DNA of 64,000 nucleotides from GCA-003244245 sp050700055 (GTDB lineage Bacteria; Actinomycetota; Actinomycetes; Mycobacteriales; Pseudonocardiaceae): NCBI GenBank assembly GCA_050700055.1, contig JBOHGE010000027.1, positions 13,273 to 77,272 of the forward strand, read 5' to 3'. Shown piece by piece: positions 50,089 to 61,100 of this stretch (position 1 is its first letter; each line of letters starts with the position of its first letter). The notes under the pieces were generated by a model. It saw only the letters and a program-made list of their open reading frames with translations, ran no database searches and was not told where the DNA came from. The position numbers and the translations under genes were made by a program.

Positions 50089-50120
50089 AACCCCGGCGGT
50101 CGGGGGAAATCGCCGGGGTT
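50089..50120 (+). terminator. Hairpin terminator of the macro-domain gene
   Basis: AACCCCGGCG (50089-50098) pairs with CGCCGGGGTT (50111-50120) over a 12-base loop, directly after the stop. No long T-run follows. The rest of the gap to ilvD (50121-50290) shows no gene. Confidence 0.55.
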
Positions 50121-50290
50121 CATGAAGCTAATCGCGGCAGTATCGGGTGGCGTTACAGCGGTCGGGACGTGACTTTCGTGGTGAGTGCTTTCAGTGGCAG
50201 GCAGTACCGTCGAGCGGACATATCGTGATCAACATGACATGATCTATTGAGGTGGCCGCTGGGCCACAGCAGCAGGACAGGGAGACCGGC

Positions 50291-51964
50291 ATGAGCCAGC
50301 CAGACCTCAAACCACGTAGCCGGGACGTCACCGACGGCCTGGAGCGCGCCGGGGCCCGTGGCATGTTGCGCGCCGTGGGCATGGGCGACGACGACTTCGC
50401 CAAGCCGCAGATCGGCGTCGCGTCGTCCTGGAACGAGATCACCCCGTGCAACCTGTCGCTGGACCGGTTGGCCAAGGCCGGCAAGGAGGGCGTGCACGCC
50501 GCCGGGGGTTTCCCGATGGAGTTCGGCACGATCTCGGTGTCCGACGGCATCTCCATGGGCCACGTCGGGATGCACTACTCGCTGGTTTCCCGCGAAGTGA
50601 TCGCCGACTCGGTGGAGACCGTGGTGGAAGCCGAACGCCTCGATGGGACGGTGCTGCTGGCCGGCTGCGACAAGAGCCTGCCCGGGATGCTGATGGCCGC
50701 CGCCCGGCTGGATCTGGCGGCGGTGTTCCTCTACGGGGGCACGATCCTGCCCGGCCGGGTGGACGGCCGCGAGGTCACCATCATCGACGCCTTCGAGGCG
50801 GTCGGCGCCTGCGTGCGCGGTCTGATCAGCCGGGCCGAAGTCGACGCCATCGAGCGGGCGATCTGCCCTGGTGAGGGCGCCTGCGCGGGGATGTACACGG
50901 CCAACACGATGGCGTGTGCGGCCGAGGCGTTGGGCATGTCACTACCCGGCTCGGCCAGCCCACCCGCGGTGGACCGCCGCCGTGACGGGTTCGCCCGGGC
51001 CAGCGGATCCGCGGTGGTGAACCTCATTAAACGCGGGATCACCGCGCGGCAGATCCTTACCCGGCCGGCGTTCGAGAACGCGATCGCGGTGGTGATGGCC
51101 TTCGGCGGCTCGACCAACGCGGTGCTGCACCTGATGGCTATCGCCCACGAGGCCGGGGTGGCGCTGGAGCTGGACGACTTCAACATCATCGGCGACAAGG
51201 TGCCGCACCTGGCCGACGTGAAACCCTTCGGTACGCACGTGATGGCCTCGGTCGATCAGGTCGGCGGCGTGCCGGTGGTGATGAAGGCACTGCTGGACGC
51301 GGGGCTGCTGCACGGCGACTGCCTGACCGTCACCGGGCGCACCATCGCCGAGAACCTCGCCGAGCTGGACCCACCCGACCTGGACGGCAAGATCCTGCAC
51401 AGTCTCGCTGACCCGATCCACCCCACCGGTGGGATCACCATCCTGCGCGGCTCGCTGGCTCCCGACGGCGCAGTGGTCAAGAGCGCCGGCTTCGACTCGA
51501 CGCGATTCGTCGGGTGTGCTCGTGTCTTTGATGGCGAGCGGGCCGCGATGGACGCCATCGGCGATCTGCAGCCCGGCGACGTGGTGGTGATCCGCTACGA
51601 AGGTCCGCAGGGCGGGCCGGGGATGCGCGAGATGCTCGCGGTCACCAGCGCGATCAAGGGTGCCGGGCTGGGTAAGGACGTCCTGCTGCTCACCGACGGG
51701 CGCTTCTCCGGGGGCACCACCGGGCTGTGCGTCGGGCACGTGGCGCCCGAGGCGACGCACGGTGGGCCGATTGCGCTGGTCCGCGACGGCGACCCGATCG
51801 TGCTCGACATGGACCGCCGCGAGCTGAACCTGCAAGTCGATGCCGACGAGCTGGAGCGCCGCCGCCGGCAGTGGCAGGCCCCGCAACGCCCGCAGCGCGG
51901 CGGCGTGCTGGCCAAGTACGCCCGGCTGGTCGGCTCCGCCGCCCAAGGCGCCGTCTGTGGATAA
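50291..51964 (+). CDS. ilvD: Dihydroxy-acid dehydratase
   Basis: From ATG 50291 (AGGGAG seven bases upstream) a 557-residue IlvD, the usual length. It catalyses the third common step of valine and isoleucine synthesis. It contains the Fe-S cysteines in SSWNEITPCNLSLD, LLAGCDKSLPGM and AICPGEGACAGMYTANTMAC. It also has the C-terminal LLTDGRFSGGTTGLCVGHVA, which carries the catalytic Ser. It stands apart from other branched-chain genes here and is probably the housekeeping copy. Confidence 0.96.
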   Translation: MSQPDLKPRSRDVTDGLERAGARGMLRAVGMGDDDFAKPQIGVASSWNEITPCNLSLDRLAKAGKEGVHAAGGFPMEFGTISVSDGISMGHVGMHYSLVSREVIADSVETVVEAERLDGTVLLAGCDKSLPGMLMAAARLDLAAVFLYGGTILPGRVDGREVTIIDAFEAVGACVRGLISRAEVDAIERAICPGEGACAGMYTANTMACAAEALGMSLPGSASPPAVDRRRDGFARASGSAVVNLIKRGITARQILTRPAFENAIAVVMAFGGSTNAVLHLMAIAHEAGVALELDDFNIIGDKVPHLADVKPFGTHVMASVDQVGGVPVVMKALLDAGLLHGDCLTVTGRTIAENLAELDPPDLDGKILHSLADPIHPTGGITILRGSLAPDGAVVKSAGFDSTRFVGCARVFDGERAAMDAIGDLQPGDVVVIRYEGPQGGPGMREMLAVTSAIKGAGLGKDVLLLTDGRFSGGTTGLCVGHVAPEATHGGPIALVRDGDPIVLDMDRRELNLQVDADELERRRRQWQAPQRPQRGGVLAKYARLVGSAAQGAVCG

Positions 51965-51989
51965 CCCGTGAGTGGCGATGCGAGCTATA
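51965..51989 (+). repeat. 25-bp dispersed intergenic repeat, copy 2
   Basis: Identical over 25 bases to 11042-11066. It begins one base after the ilvD stop. See copy 1. Confidence 0.8.
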
Positions 51990-52072
51990 GCTGACCATCA
52001 TTTTGTTACCTACCTGTGACCTGTGGGACAAGCGTCGGCTGCATGAACGCGCAGCCCGCAGCCGCGACGACG

Positions 52073-52350
52073 CTACTCCTGTTTGGCGTTGCTGAGCGCA
52101 CCGTGATGGGCGTGAGGTACTGGTCCCACACAGCGATGGTCGCGCAGTACCAGCACCTCACAACGACTATCCGTCAGGATGTTGCCCAGCGCATCGGCGG
52201 GCTCCTGTGGGAGCCAGCCGAGAATGCCTCGCCGGAACACCGAGGTGACGGTGGCTAGAGCGGCGGACACGACCGCGCCAGCCAGGTAGCCGCACGAATG
52301 CCACCAAAATGCAACCGCAAGCACGAAAGCCGGGTAGAAAGCAGTCACAT
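52073..52350 (-). CDS. Possible small membrane protein near the tRNA scar
   Basis: A minus-strand frame reads AFYPAFVLAVAFWWHSCGYL and AGAVVSAALATVTSVF, one or two membrane segments, then a hydrophilic end (PADALGNILTDSRCEVLVLR). GC3 bias is moderate. No family is recognised and the start is uncertain. It may be a remnant of the element that used the adjacent tRNA-Ser sequence. Confidence 0.25.
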
Positions 52351-52377
52351 CAACCCGACGTTTATGCTGGTCAGCGG

Positions 52378-52434
52378 TGGCGGAAGCGGAGGGATTCGAA
52401 TCCCCGGGTGGTTGCCCACCTCTCGCTTTCAAGG
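52378..52434 (-). other. 3' fragment of tRNA-Ser(UGA): attachment-site scar
   Basis: The minus strand reads from the anticodon loop CTTGAAA through the variable arm AGGTGGGCAACCACC and T arm GGGATTCGAATCCC to CGCTTCCGCCA. This matches the 3' half of a tRNA-Ser(UGA). The 5' half cannot be found: upstream bases give no matching GGAAGCG acceptor or D arm, and the anticodon stem does not pair. Fragments of exactly this kind are left when an integrative element recombines into a tRNA 3' end. Confidence 0.7.
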
Positions 52435-52609
52435 TCCGAGACTCAGCGACCGCTCGAACGGTATGGGCACGTCACTCGCCTGGCATGGTCGCCCGCGGCC
52501 GTCACCGATCACGCGCGAACGCCACCACGAATGCAACCGGCGCCGGTCCCTGTAGGAACAGGCGGTCGACGAGCGCCGCACACGAGGCGGAGCCGGTGGC
52601 GACCCCGGA

Positions 52610-53161
52610 CTATACACTGCTTGCCCCAGCTGAGCCTTGCTCGCTTGTTGATCCCACAGCGAGCCGCTGGTGTATCAACTCGACAAGCCCGAACGCGTTA
52701 CTGGTGATCATATCTACCTGCTTGGCGATGCCGCGGGCGGTCGCGGTGTACTGTTTGCGCTCGGTCTTGTCGTCGGTGGTGTGGTATGCGCAGATCGCGC
52801 CGATGACCCGGAAGGCATCTAGAACGATATTGAGCGTGGTCGACTGGTCCTCTGCGAACTGCAGGGACGCGGCGGTCTGTTCGGCAGTTTGCACAAGCAG
52901 CGCCACGGCTGTGGCGATGAGTTCGTCCTCCTGCCCGGTGAGACAGCGGCTGCGCGCCTCGCTGACGGTGAGCGCGATGATCTGGCGGGTAAGGAAGGGT
53001 TCGGTCGCGATGCTGAGGGCGAGGGCGGTCCCCCAGTCCGTTCCAGCCTCATAGACCCGATGGACCAGTCGATGCTGGCCTCGATAGGTGAGCGTGGCCG
53101 CGAGCGAGTAGCGGTCGGTGATGCCGTCATAGGGACTCGGGAACGGAGCGGCATCAGACAT
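52610..53161 (-). CDS. Unknown helical protein, 183 aa
   Basis: From ATG 53161 the product is alpha-helical: FLTRQIIALTVSEARSRCLT, ELIATAVALLVQTAEQ, TTLNIVLDAFRVIGAICAYH and KQVDMITSNAFGLVELIHQR. No signal or clear membrane segment. Codon bias is moderate. I recognise no family. A longer frame to 53257 adds a basic, non-conserved start. It lies alone beside the tRNA scar and may belong to the integrated element. Confidence 0.55.
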   Translation of the reverse strand: MSDAAPFPSPYDGITDRYSLAATLTYRGQHRLVHRVYEAGTDWGTALALSIATEPFLTRQIIALTVSEARSRCLTGQEDELIATAVALLVQTAEQTAASLQFAEDQSTTLNIVLDAFRVIGAICAYHTTDDKTERKQYTATARGIAKQVDMITSNAFGLVELIHQRLAVGSTSEQGSAGASSV

Positions 53162-53655
53162 CGCGCCATCCTGGCCCCACCGGCCAAGAGCGCCACGAAG
53201 GCCCCGCTGTTCCTGACCAACCGCGCCTCCCACGGTTTTTCCCGCTCTCCGTCTCACATGATCAGTACTGAGAGCAGGTGGCGTGCCGGCTGGTCTTACA
53301 GCTACCCATCGCTACCTGGCGGCTGGGGACACGCTCGGGAGAACAGGGCCGTCCAGGCACCATGGCGAACTCTGACTGGTGTGCGGTGTTTCTTGGCCGC
53401 TGACCATGGCGTGGCTCCTCATCCACCCTCGCCGTGCCGCGAATACTCGTACCGTCAGCCAGTTTGATCCGAGTGTTTTCTCGTCTATTCTTGTGAGTTG
53501 TGTAGATGATCACAAGGGCACCTCACCGCGATGGGGAACATGGAGGGTTATTCGCAAGATCATCAATACGAAATAGATCAAGATCCGACCAGCGGTGACG
53601 GCGACCCGGGTACCGGACGATCATGACCGTGAATAAGCCTCATTGGAGGATCGAA
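53162..53655. other. Intergenic region before the RHS locus
   Basis: About 490 bp without a convincing gene on either strand. It becomes AT-richer toward the right (53460-53600), where promoters for the three-gene RHS set probably lie. GGAGGA at 53645-53650 is the ribosome site of the first of those genes. Confidence 0.4.
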
Positions 53656-54093
53656 ATGGCCAAGCAAACGGACCAGGGCGGGGACGACACGAGTACGGAA
53701 CAGGAAAATGCGCGCCAGACCCGCCACAATGCGAAGGCAGCTCTCATCAACCAGTGGGGGCAGGCGATCAAGGATGTCACCATTCGACATCTCCGCGGGA
53801 ATGTTAAGGGCGAAGGCGAAACACAGACGTATCCCACCCTCTCCAACGGCGAGACCGCTAAACCGTTCGAGGTCGTATTCATCACGGGATTTGCCAGCCC
53901 GTATGACTACTGGTGGGTTCAGTTCACGACGCCGGATGGCGCCACCTGGTCATGCAAAGACAACTTCTACTGTTCGTACAGCAGTGACGACGAGGGCACC
54001 ACGGCCGAGTTCACGCTGAACGGCGACAGCAAGAATATGCACGTACACTTCCTGCACTCCAGTGACTGCGACGTCTCGATAAACAAGGGTTGA
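53656..54093 (+). CDS. Small beta-rich protein, Udaf-2-domain-like
   Basis: From ATG 53656 (GGAGGA five bases upstream) a 145-residue protein with no signal peptide. After a polar N-terminus it reads LINQWGQAIKDVTIRHLRGN, NGETAKPFEVVFITGFASPY, DYWWVQFTTPDGATWSCKDN and FTLNGDSKNMHVHFLHSSDC. The order resembles the up-regulated-in-Daf-2 domain, a beta-sandwich also found in bacterial and fungal proteins near toxins. Codon usage is AT-richer than its neighbours. It precedes two larger genes that end in an RHS protein, so a role in that system is likely. Confidence 0.6.
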   Translation: MAKQTDQGGDDTSTEQENARQTRHNAKAALINQWGQAIKDVTIRHLRGNVKGEGETQTYPTLSNGETAKPFEVVFITGFASPYDYWWVQFTTPDGATWSCKDNFYCSYSSDDEGTTAEFTLNGDSKNMHVHFLHSSDCDVSINKG

Positions 54094-54143
54094 GATCATC
54101 CTCCGGATACTCGATGCCAGAGTCGATCGCATGCCGCGATCAA

Positions 54144-54185
54144 CTGGGCCTCACTCTAACGTCACGTAAGTGGAGTGAGGCCCAG
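54144..54185 (+). terminator. Hairpin between the first two genes of the RHS set
   Basis: CTGGGCCTCACTC (54144-54156) pairs perfectly with GAGTGAGGCCCAG (54173-54185) across 16 bases, 50 bp after the stop of the small gene. No T-run follows. It may reduce read-through so that the small protein is made in excess. Confidence 0.6.
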
Positions 54186-54236
54186 CCGCGGATCACTCGG
54201 CCGTCGGAAGTGGTACACGAGATTGAGGACGCGCAC

Positions 54237-55157
54237 ATGCCCATCAAGTTCCTCCGCAAATCGACCAACGGTCAGCATCCGGTCGACTTCGACTTCGGGC
54301 CGTATGGCAACGTGCAGACGTACGCGGTCGGGATCAGCGGTTTTAACTTCGCGTACCGGCATATTGACGGAGTGCCCGGATTCCTGGTCAGAAACATCGT
54401 GATCAATTGCTCCTCCAATTTCGGTAACAACGTGGTCTACACAAGCGTGACGGCCAAGATAGCGGACGCGACCGGTGTCGAGAACGATCCCGACCAGACG
54501 TCCGTCGTGCTGTGCTGTGCGGCGGTGGTGGGCGAGCCGACGGACGAGGTGGGCATGGGCAATCCCGCGCACACGGTGCCCGACAGCCAGGAGAGTTCCC
54601 TGTTCGATCTGCCCGGCTCATCCTTCTCCGTGGCGACCGGTTTCCTGTCCGGCTTCCGCCTCTCCTATGGCGAGACCCCCTATCGGGTCCACCGGGTCAA
54701 TGCGACCGCAGGGCTTTCCCCCAAGGGAAACAGGGGAACGATCACCTCCCAGGTGGGCATCGCCGACTCGCACAGCCACAGCTCGACTGCGGCGACGATC
54801 GATGGCGGCTACCTCGCCACCACCAGCAGCGAAGGTCACCTCCTGTACCGGACCAAATGCGCGCAGGACAAGGACCGCCCCGACCTGGAGGTCGATTTCG
54901 GCACCAACCTTGCCGAGGACACCGTCGGCGTATTCATGACGGACTTCGCGATGGTGTTCGACCAGGACGGCGAGACCAGCGAATTTCTCATCCACCAGAT
55001 CGGCGCGGGCGTGGACTCATGGTCGTTGGACCACACCGGCCAGAAGGTCGTGCTGAAGCGTCCGGGCATCTGCATGACGGACGACGAATACACCCAACAC
55101 ACCGCGAACCCCAGGGATTCCTGGGTCAACCTGACCGTCCTAGCCTACCACGGTTGA
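54237..55157 (+). CDS. Unknown protein between Udaf-2-like and RHS genes, 306 aa
   Basis: From ATG 54237 (GAGG eight bases upstream) the product is beta-rich and hydrophilic: VDFDFGPYGNVQTYAVGISG, NFAYRHIDGVPGFLVRNIVI, GFLSGFRLSYGETPYRVHRV and FMTDFAMVFDQDGETSEFLI. No signal peptide, membrane segment or catalytic motif is recognised. The repeated aromatic-rich strands suggest a lectin-like or virion-like sandwich. It ends 24 bases before the RHS gene and is surely co-transcribed with it. Confidence 0.65.
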   Translation: MPIKFLRKSTNGQHPVDFDFGPYGNVQTYAVGISGFNFAYRHIDGVPGFLVRNIVINCSSNFGNNVVYTSVTAKIADATGVENDPDQTSVVLCCAAVVGEPTDEVGMGNPAHTVPDSQESSLFDLPGSSFSVATGFLSGFRLSYGETPYRVHRVNATAGLSPKGNRGTITSQVGIADSHSHSSTAATIDGGYLATTSSEGHLLYRTKCAQDKDRPDLEVDFGTNLAEDTVGVFMTDFAMVFDQDGETSEFLIHQIGAGVDSWSLDHTGQKVVLKRPGICMTDDEYTQHTANPRDSWVNLTVLAYHG

Positions 55158-55181
55158 GGCGGACAGAAGACTGGAGCCACG

Positions 55182-58100
55182 ATGGCCTCGACCGCCACCT
55201 CCGCGTCACCGTCCCAAGCCGGGCCGGGATCGATCCCCCGGATCCGCACCTTCCAGTTCGACGGTGGCGGCATCGGTGACCTGTCCAACGCCGTCAACCT
55301 GTTCCGTGGGGACGTCAACCTCAACCAGACGCTGGTGACGCTGCCAGGCGCCAACCAGGGTGCCGGTCTCGACATCGAACTCGCCATCCAGTACCAGAGC
55401 AACGTCACGCGGCAGGCGACCACGTGGAACCGGGACTCCCCCACCGGAGTGGTGGGCCTGGGCTGGAGCCTTCCCCTGACCTACATCGCGGCCCGGAGCG
55501 GCGGATCCCCAGTCGCGGCGACGCGCCGCTACGTTCTGTATGACAGCGGCATCCCGAACAGCCTGACCCGCCAACCGGTCGCACCCGTGCTATTCCGGGT
55601 TTCCGCCTCGGTGAAGGATTCGCTGCACACCGGTAAACAGGTGCCCGCCGAGGTCCTGACGGCGTTTCACGACCATGGCTTGGTGTTGTCCGCCACGGCG
55701 GTCGTCGAGGGCGGCGGCCCGTGGACGCTGCGCGATGATGACCTTCAGCAGCTGTTCGTCCTGGAGGTGAGCGGCGCGGACCTGCTCGTGCGCGACGGCG
55801 GCGAGAGTTACCAACTGGACCACTACCGGTTCTGGACGATCACTTACTACCCCCGGTACGAGCGCTGGGTGGTCCGGACCGAGGACGCGATCCGCTGGTC
55901 GCTGGGCGGCGTCGGCCCGAGCACCGAGCAGGGATACCGGACGGCGGTCAACAACGGTGTCGGCTGGTCGGTCTGGTGGACCGATGCCACGGGGGTCCCG
56001 GCGTGGCACGGCCCCAGCACCGTCACCGACGGACAGGTCCAGGCGGCGTCCGCGTGGTACCTGGTCGGTGTGACCGATCGCTTCGGCAACGCCGTGAGCT
56101 ACCGGTACAACGGGTGGCAGCGCGGGTCCGACGGCCTGATTCCGGTGGTCGAGCAGCAGGTCGGGACGGGTGGAAAGCCGTTCACCAAGGCCGTCTACCT
56201 AACCGGGGTCACCGACATGTTTGGCCGTCGGATCGATCTCGTCTACGGCGACAAAAAATGGAGCGACGGCCACCCCGAGGAAGCCCGGGAATACGCCGAC
56301 CCGCACCGTGCGAAACCCGGCTCCGAACCCGGTCCCTACCAGGATCCCTACGAGACGCTCTTCCTCGACCGTCTCGTCGTGCGTGATGTTTCCGATGATG
56401 ACCATACGGCCCTGTTCACGATCACCATGGCCTACGAACTCCGCAATGTCACCGCGAACACGGGCAATCTCCAGGGGGACACCGACAAGCGGTTCCTGAC
56501 CGGGATCACCCTTCTCGACCAGGACGGGCGCGCCCAGCCGGGGATGCGGTTGGACTACCATCCCGCCAATGGCATCGACGGATCGCCGGGTGCGCTCCGG
56601 ACGGTCGCTTACCCGTCGGGTGGTGTCGTGACCTACGCCTACAAGCGCCAGGGACTGGTCCGATGCAATCGAAGCGTGGAGGTCAAGCGGCCGCAGCCGG
56701 TGGGTTCGCCACGGGTTTACTTCGGTCCCGACTATGCCGTGGTGTGCTATTACGACTCCGGCGGGATGAAACTGACCCTTCAGGTGCGGACGTGGGCGGG
56801 ATCGTGGTTGTCGTGGCAGCTCTCGGCGGACGATGCCGTCCTGGACACCGACGGCCTCGATCTGAAGAGCCTGGATGTGCTGGCTGATCAGGACTTCTTC
56901 GTCGTGCACTTCGCCCGGAGCAATGAACAGGTGTGCTATGTGTTCGATCGGGACAACGCCCGGCCCGGCCAGTGGCGGCCGGCGAGGATCGATGGCCGGA
57001 TCACCGCCAAGGGCACGCCGTCCATCATCTATCCCACGTCCGGCCGGAAAGTCACGTTCACCGGCGGAGCGACGTTCTTCGTCGTCGCCCAGATGGACGA
57101 CAAGTTCGGCTCGCGGAACCACGGCTACGATGTCGTCACCTTCCGCTGGACCACGTCATCGTGGAGCCGGGACAAGATCGAAAATACTCGATACGCGTGG
57201 ATTGCCGCCGGCAAGGAGTACTACGCCGTCCTGGAACTCGTCGACGACAAGTCAGGCTCCCTGGCTATCCACCATCTCGACGGGACCCTCCAATGGAACG
57301 CGGCCGAGCCGGCGCCCGTGGACGTGCGGAGCACGGAGGCCGGCAATGTCGCGCTGGTACCCGGCGCGCGCATGGTCGCCATCGGCAACCTCCTGTCGGA
57401 GAACCAGCAACAGCACACGTTCACGGTCTCGGCGGCGGCGTGGAACGCTGGGTACGCCCCGACCGTGACCGTCCTCACTCCGGGCGGCATCACGGACGAG
57501 TTCGGTATGGACAGCCCGAAAACCTCCTGGGTCCCGATCCTCGTCCAGGACACCATGGTGGCCGTCGGTGGCCACCTCTGGCGCTACAACGGCACAGCCT
57601 GGGCAACTCCGCGCACCGATCTTCAGCTGAGGAAACCGCAGAACCGCGAGCAGCGCTTCGCCATCGGCCCGGACTACGCGATTCGGATCGACTGTCCGCC
57701 CACCGGGAGCGGCAAGGCCGAGGCCACGGTGTTGGCCTTCGACGCCACGCGGAGGACCGGCTGGACGGACCCCAAGCAGACCAAGCAGGCGCTTCCGTAC
57801 CACGACCGGCCGGAAAACAACTGGCCGACCGCCGGAGCCGACGACTATGTCGTCATCGGGCCGTTCCTGTATTTCCGGGGCACCTCGTGCGACTGGGTGG
57901 ACGTGATCGGCCACGACGCGCTCGCCGACCTGTCACAGCTGGTGAAGGACGGGGACAAGCGCTTCAACTCACTCTCACTCGTCGATCAGGCGCCCGAATT
58001 CCTCGCCTTCGGGCAGTCCGGCGACGGCGGAAGAATACGGCAGGTCGCGGCGACCGTGTTGGCCGACGGCCGGGTTTACCACAGTGGCGCATTCGCCGAC

Positions 58101-61100
58101 CAGAAGATCGCCGTGCCCGGTTTCGGTGGCGACCTCGCGCAACCGGGCGTGTCGCCCGCCGGTCCCGGTGTCTTCGTGTCGTATCCGCGCGCGGCGAGCG
58201 GCTTCAATGCGGCCGACAGTGTGTTCCTCAACCACTGCACCGACCGGTCCGTCACCGAACCGATCACCCACTACGCCGTCAGCAGCGTGACGATGGACAA
58301 TGGGTTCCGGGAAATCACCACGACGACCTTCGTCCCCGACCCCGAAAAGGCGGCCTGCGATGCCAGCGGCCGGGTGGCGAAGTATTATCAGACGACCACC
58401 TATCCCGGCTCCCCGGATCCCGGAAAACCCGTCTATGGCCAGATCGTACACACCTACCTCAACGGGTTGGAGGACCTGACCGGGAACAACTGCTACGACA
58501 TGCTGGACGGGATGCTCTGGGAGACCAGAACCTACGACAAAGCGGGTACGCTCAAGGAATCCACGACCTCGTTTTACCAGGTATTCCAACAGGCCCGCCT
58601 TGATCCCCAATGCCCCGCTTCGGATCCCGTTCCGCTGCGCGGCGGCTGGGTCGCGGTCACAAAACAGGTCGGCTTCCGCGATGGGCTGACCAGCTGCCAG
58701 GAAATCGCGTACGCCCCGAAGGGTCAGGATCCGCTGTCCACCCGGCCGTTCACGACCACGACCCACTCGGTCGGCGGGAAGGGCGCGCCGGAAACCTTCG
58801 TCCGGCAGGTCATCCTGGGGGCCGAGAAGTATGACGCCCTCGCGGCCATCCACGCCCTGTCCGACATCGCCGTCGAGACGCTGACGTACATCCGCGGCGC
58901 CGGGACCGGCATACCGATCGAGGTGACGGCGACCACCTGTACGGGGTGGCCCGCGCGGCTGGCCAAGGACGTCCGGGTACCAGCCGCCGAGGCGACTTTT
59001 CACCTGATCGGCTCCCAGAATCCGAAATTCCCGTACGGGACCTACCAGGCCGGGGATCGAGCGCCCGCAGGTTGGCAGCTGACGAGCCGGGTCACCAGGC
59101 GAACGCCACGCGGGCAGCAGCGAGAGAGCCGGGACGGCCTAGACGTGCCCAGCGTCACGTTGTACTCGACCGACGGCGAGTTCCCGGTCGCGACGGTCAG
59201 CAACGCCGCCGCGGACGGCATGGCCTATCTGGGATTTCAGCCCTATGAGGACGGCACCGGCTGGACGCTCACCGGCGTCAAGTACACCGCCGATGACGCC
59301 CGGGTCGGCGTCCGGGCCGCGGTGTTGAACACCGGCGCGTCGGTGCGCGTCACGGTGACGCCACCGGACAGCACCGGTCGGTACCTGGTCGGGTGCTGGT
59401 ACAAGACACCGACCGATTTCCAGCCGACGCCCGGATCCGGCTGGACGGTGACGGTCGCCCGCGGCGGTGTCGACGAAACCCCGATCTTCGTGGGGTTCCC
59501 GAAAACGGCGGGCGTGTGGTCCTACCAGACCATTCCGATCGACCTGACCGGACATGGCAGAGGCGGCGGCACGCTGACGGTCACGCTCGCCACCGCCAAC
59601 GCATCGACACAGGCAGTGCTGGTGAACCAGTTGGTGGTGATGCCCCTCGTCGCCAGCCTGATCGCCCGCACGTTCGACGGGCGCAGCCAGCTGGTGACCT
59701 CGACCACGGACGCCGGCGGACGCACCAGCCGCACCTGCTATGACCGGCTGGGGCAGCCGACGGTCTCGGTCGGCGCGGCCGGGCAGGTCCGCGAGTTGGC
59801 CCTGCGCTTTGCTTCCCGCCAGGGTTCGACACAGGACCGGTTCGAGCCCGGCAGCCCGAACGCGGAGTTGACGCTGCACCCCGCCGGCGGCGGGGCTGTC
59901 GAGACCTTCCGGGACGACAATGCCTGGCAGAACCGTTGGGACGCAAGCAATCTAACCAAGAACTGGACCGTCCAGGACGGCGCCCTATCCCATACCGGAG
60001 CGGCGGCCGACACCCTGACCTGGCGCCCGCCGGCTCCCTCGGTCCCCTACGCCGTGTATTTCGAGGTGCACGGCGCCACGGTTCCGGACGTCGCGCTGGC
60101 GATCGGGGACGTGACCATCGAGTACCGGGACGGCCGCTACGCGGCCCGGCAGGGCACCCAGGACTGGACGGCACTCGCCGGCCCGCCGAGCATGGCGCAA
60201 CACTGGCTCGCGGTCATCGGCGCCGGCGTCGTGGCGTTCTTCGGCGACGGCCAACTCCTGTTCAGCCGCAAGACCAAGCCCGCCGGGACGGGCATCGTGA
60301 TCACGGCCGGGAGGGCCGCCACCTTCCGCCACCTCACAATCGTCCAGGACGTCCGGGTTGGGATCTGCTACACCGACGCGGCCGGCCGGCAACGCCAGGC
60401 CCACCAGCTCCACGGCGACGACAGTATCGTCAACCACATCGTGTTCGACCCGATCGGCCGCCACGTCGCCACCACCCGCAACGCGCCCGGCAGCCTCGGT
60501 ACCGCCGCCGCCACCCTCCAGTACAGCACCAGTTTCCTGGACGTCGGCGACTTCCTGGCCAACCTGCCCACCACCGGCGAGATGACGGGGGATGTCGCCA
60601 ATTACTACCGGGGACAGGAAACCCCGCCGACCCGCCGCTCCCATGACGAGGGCTACCCCTACCACGGCAGCCGCTTCGAGGACTCGCCACGCGGTGTCGT
60701 CGTGGAAACCGGCCGGCCCGGCAAGCGCTTCGCCATTGACCGGAGAGTGCCCGCCAAGAAGCGGCAAACCCTCCAGTATCACTACGGGGCCACCAAGGAC
60801 TACGGCCAGGCGACGCTGACCAGCCCCGTCCGGACGGCGTCGATCCAGCTGACCGACCAGCTCGGCCAGCTCGTCGCGGCCCAGTACAACGACTCCTGCG
60901 ACAAGCTGGTGTCCAGCAGCGCGGCAAACCGCGTCTATGCCTGCCCGTCCCAAGGCCCGACCGCGACGCTGAGCACCGAACTGCCGAACTTCACGACCGA
61001 TGGCCCGCAGCAGAACAAGGAGGCATACCGGCGCATCTCCACGGCCGACAGCCAGCGGCAGCCGGTCAGCCTCACCGATCCGGACCGCGGGACGACCGAA

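Noticed and set aside
52378..52470. Complete tRNA-Ser gene
   Set aside because: No 5' acceptor strand or D arm matches and the anticodon stem does not pair, so only the 3' part is called.
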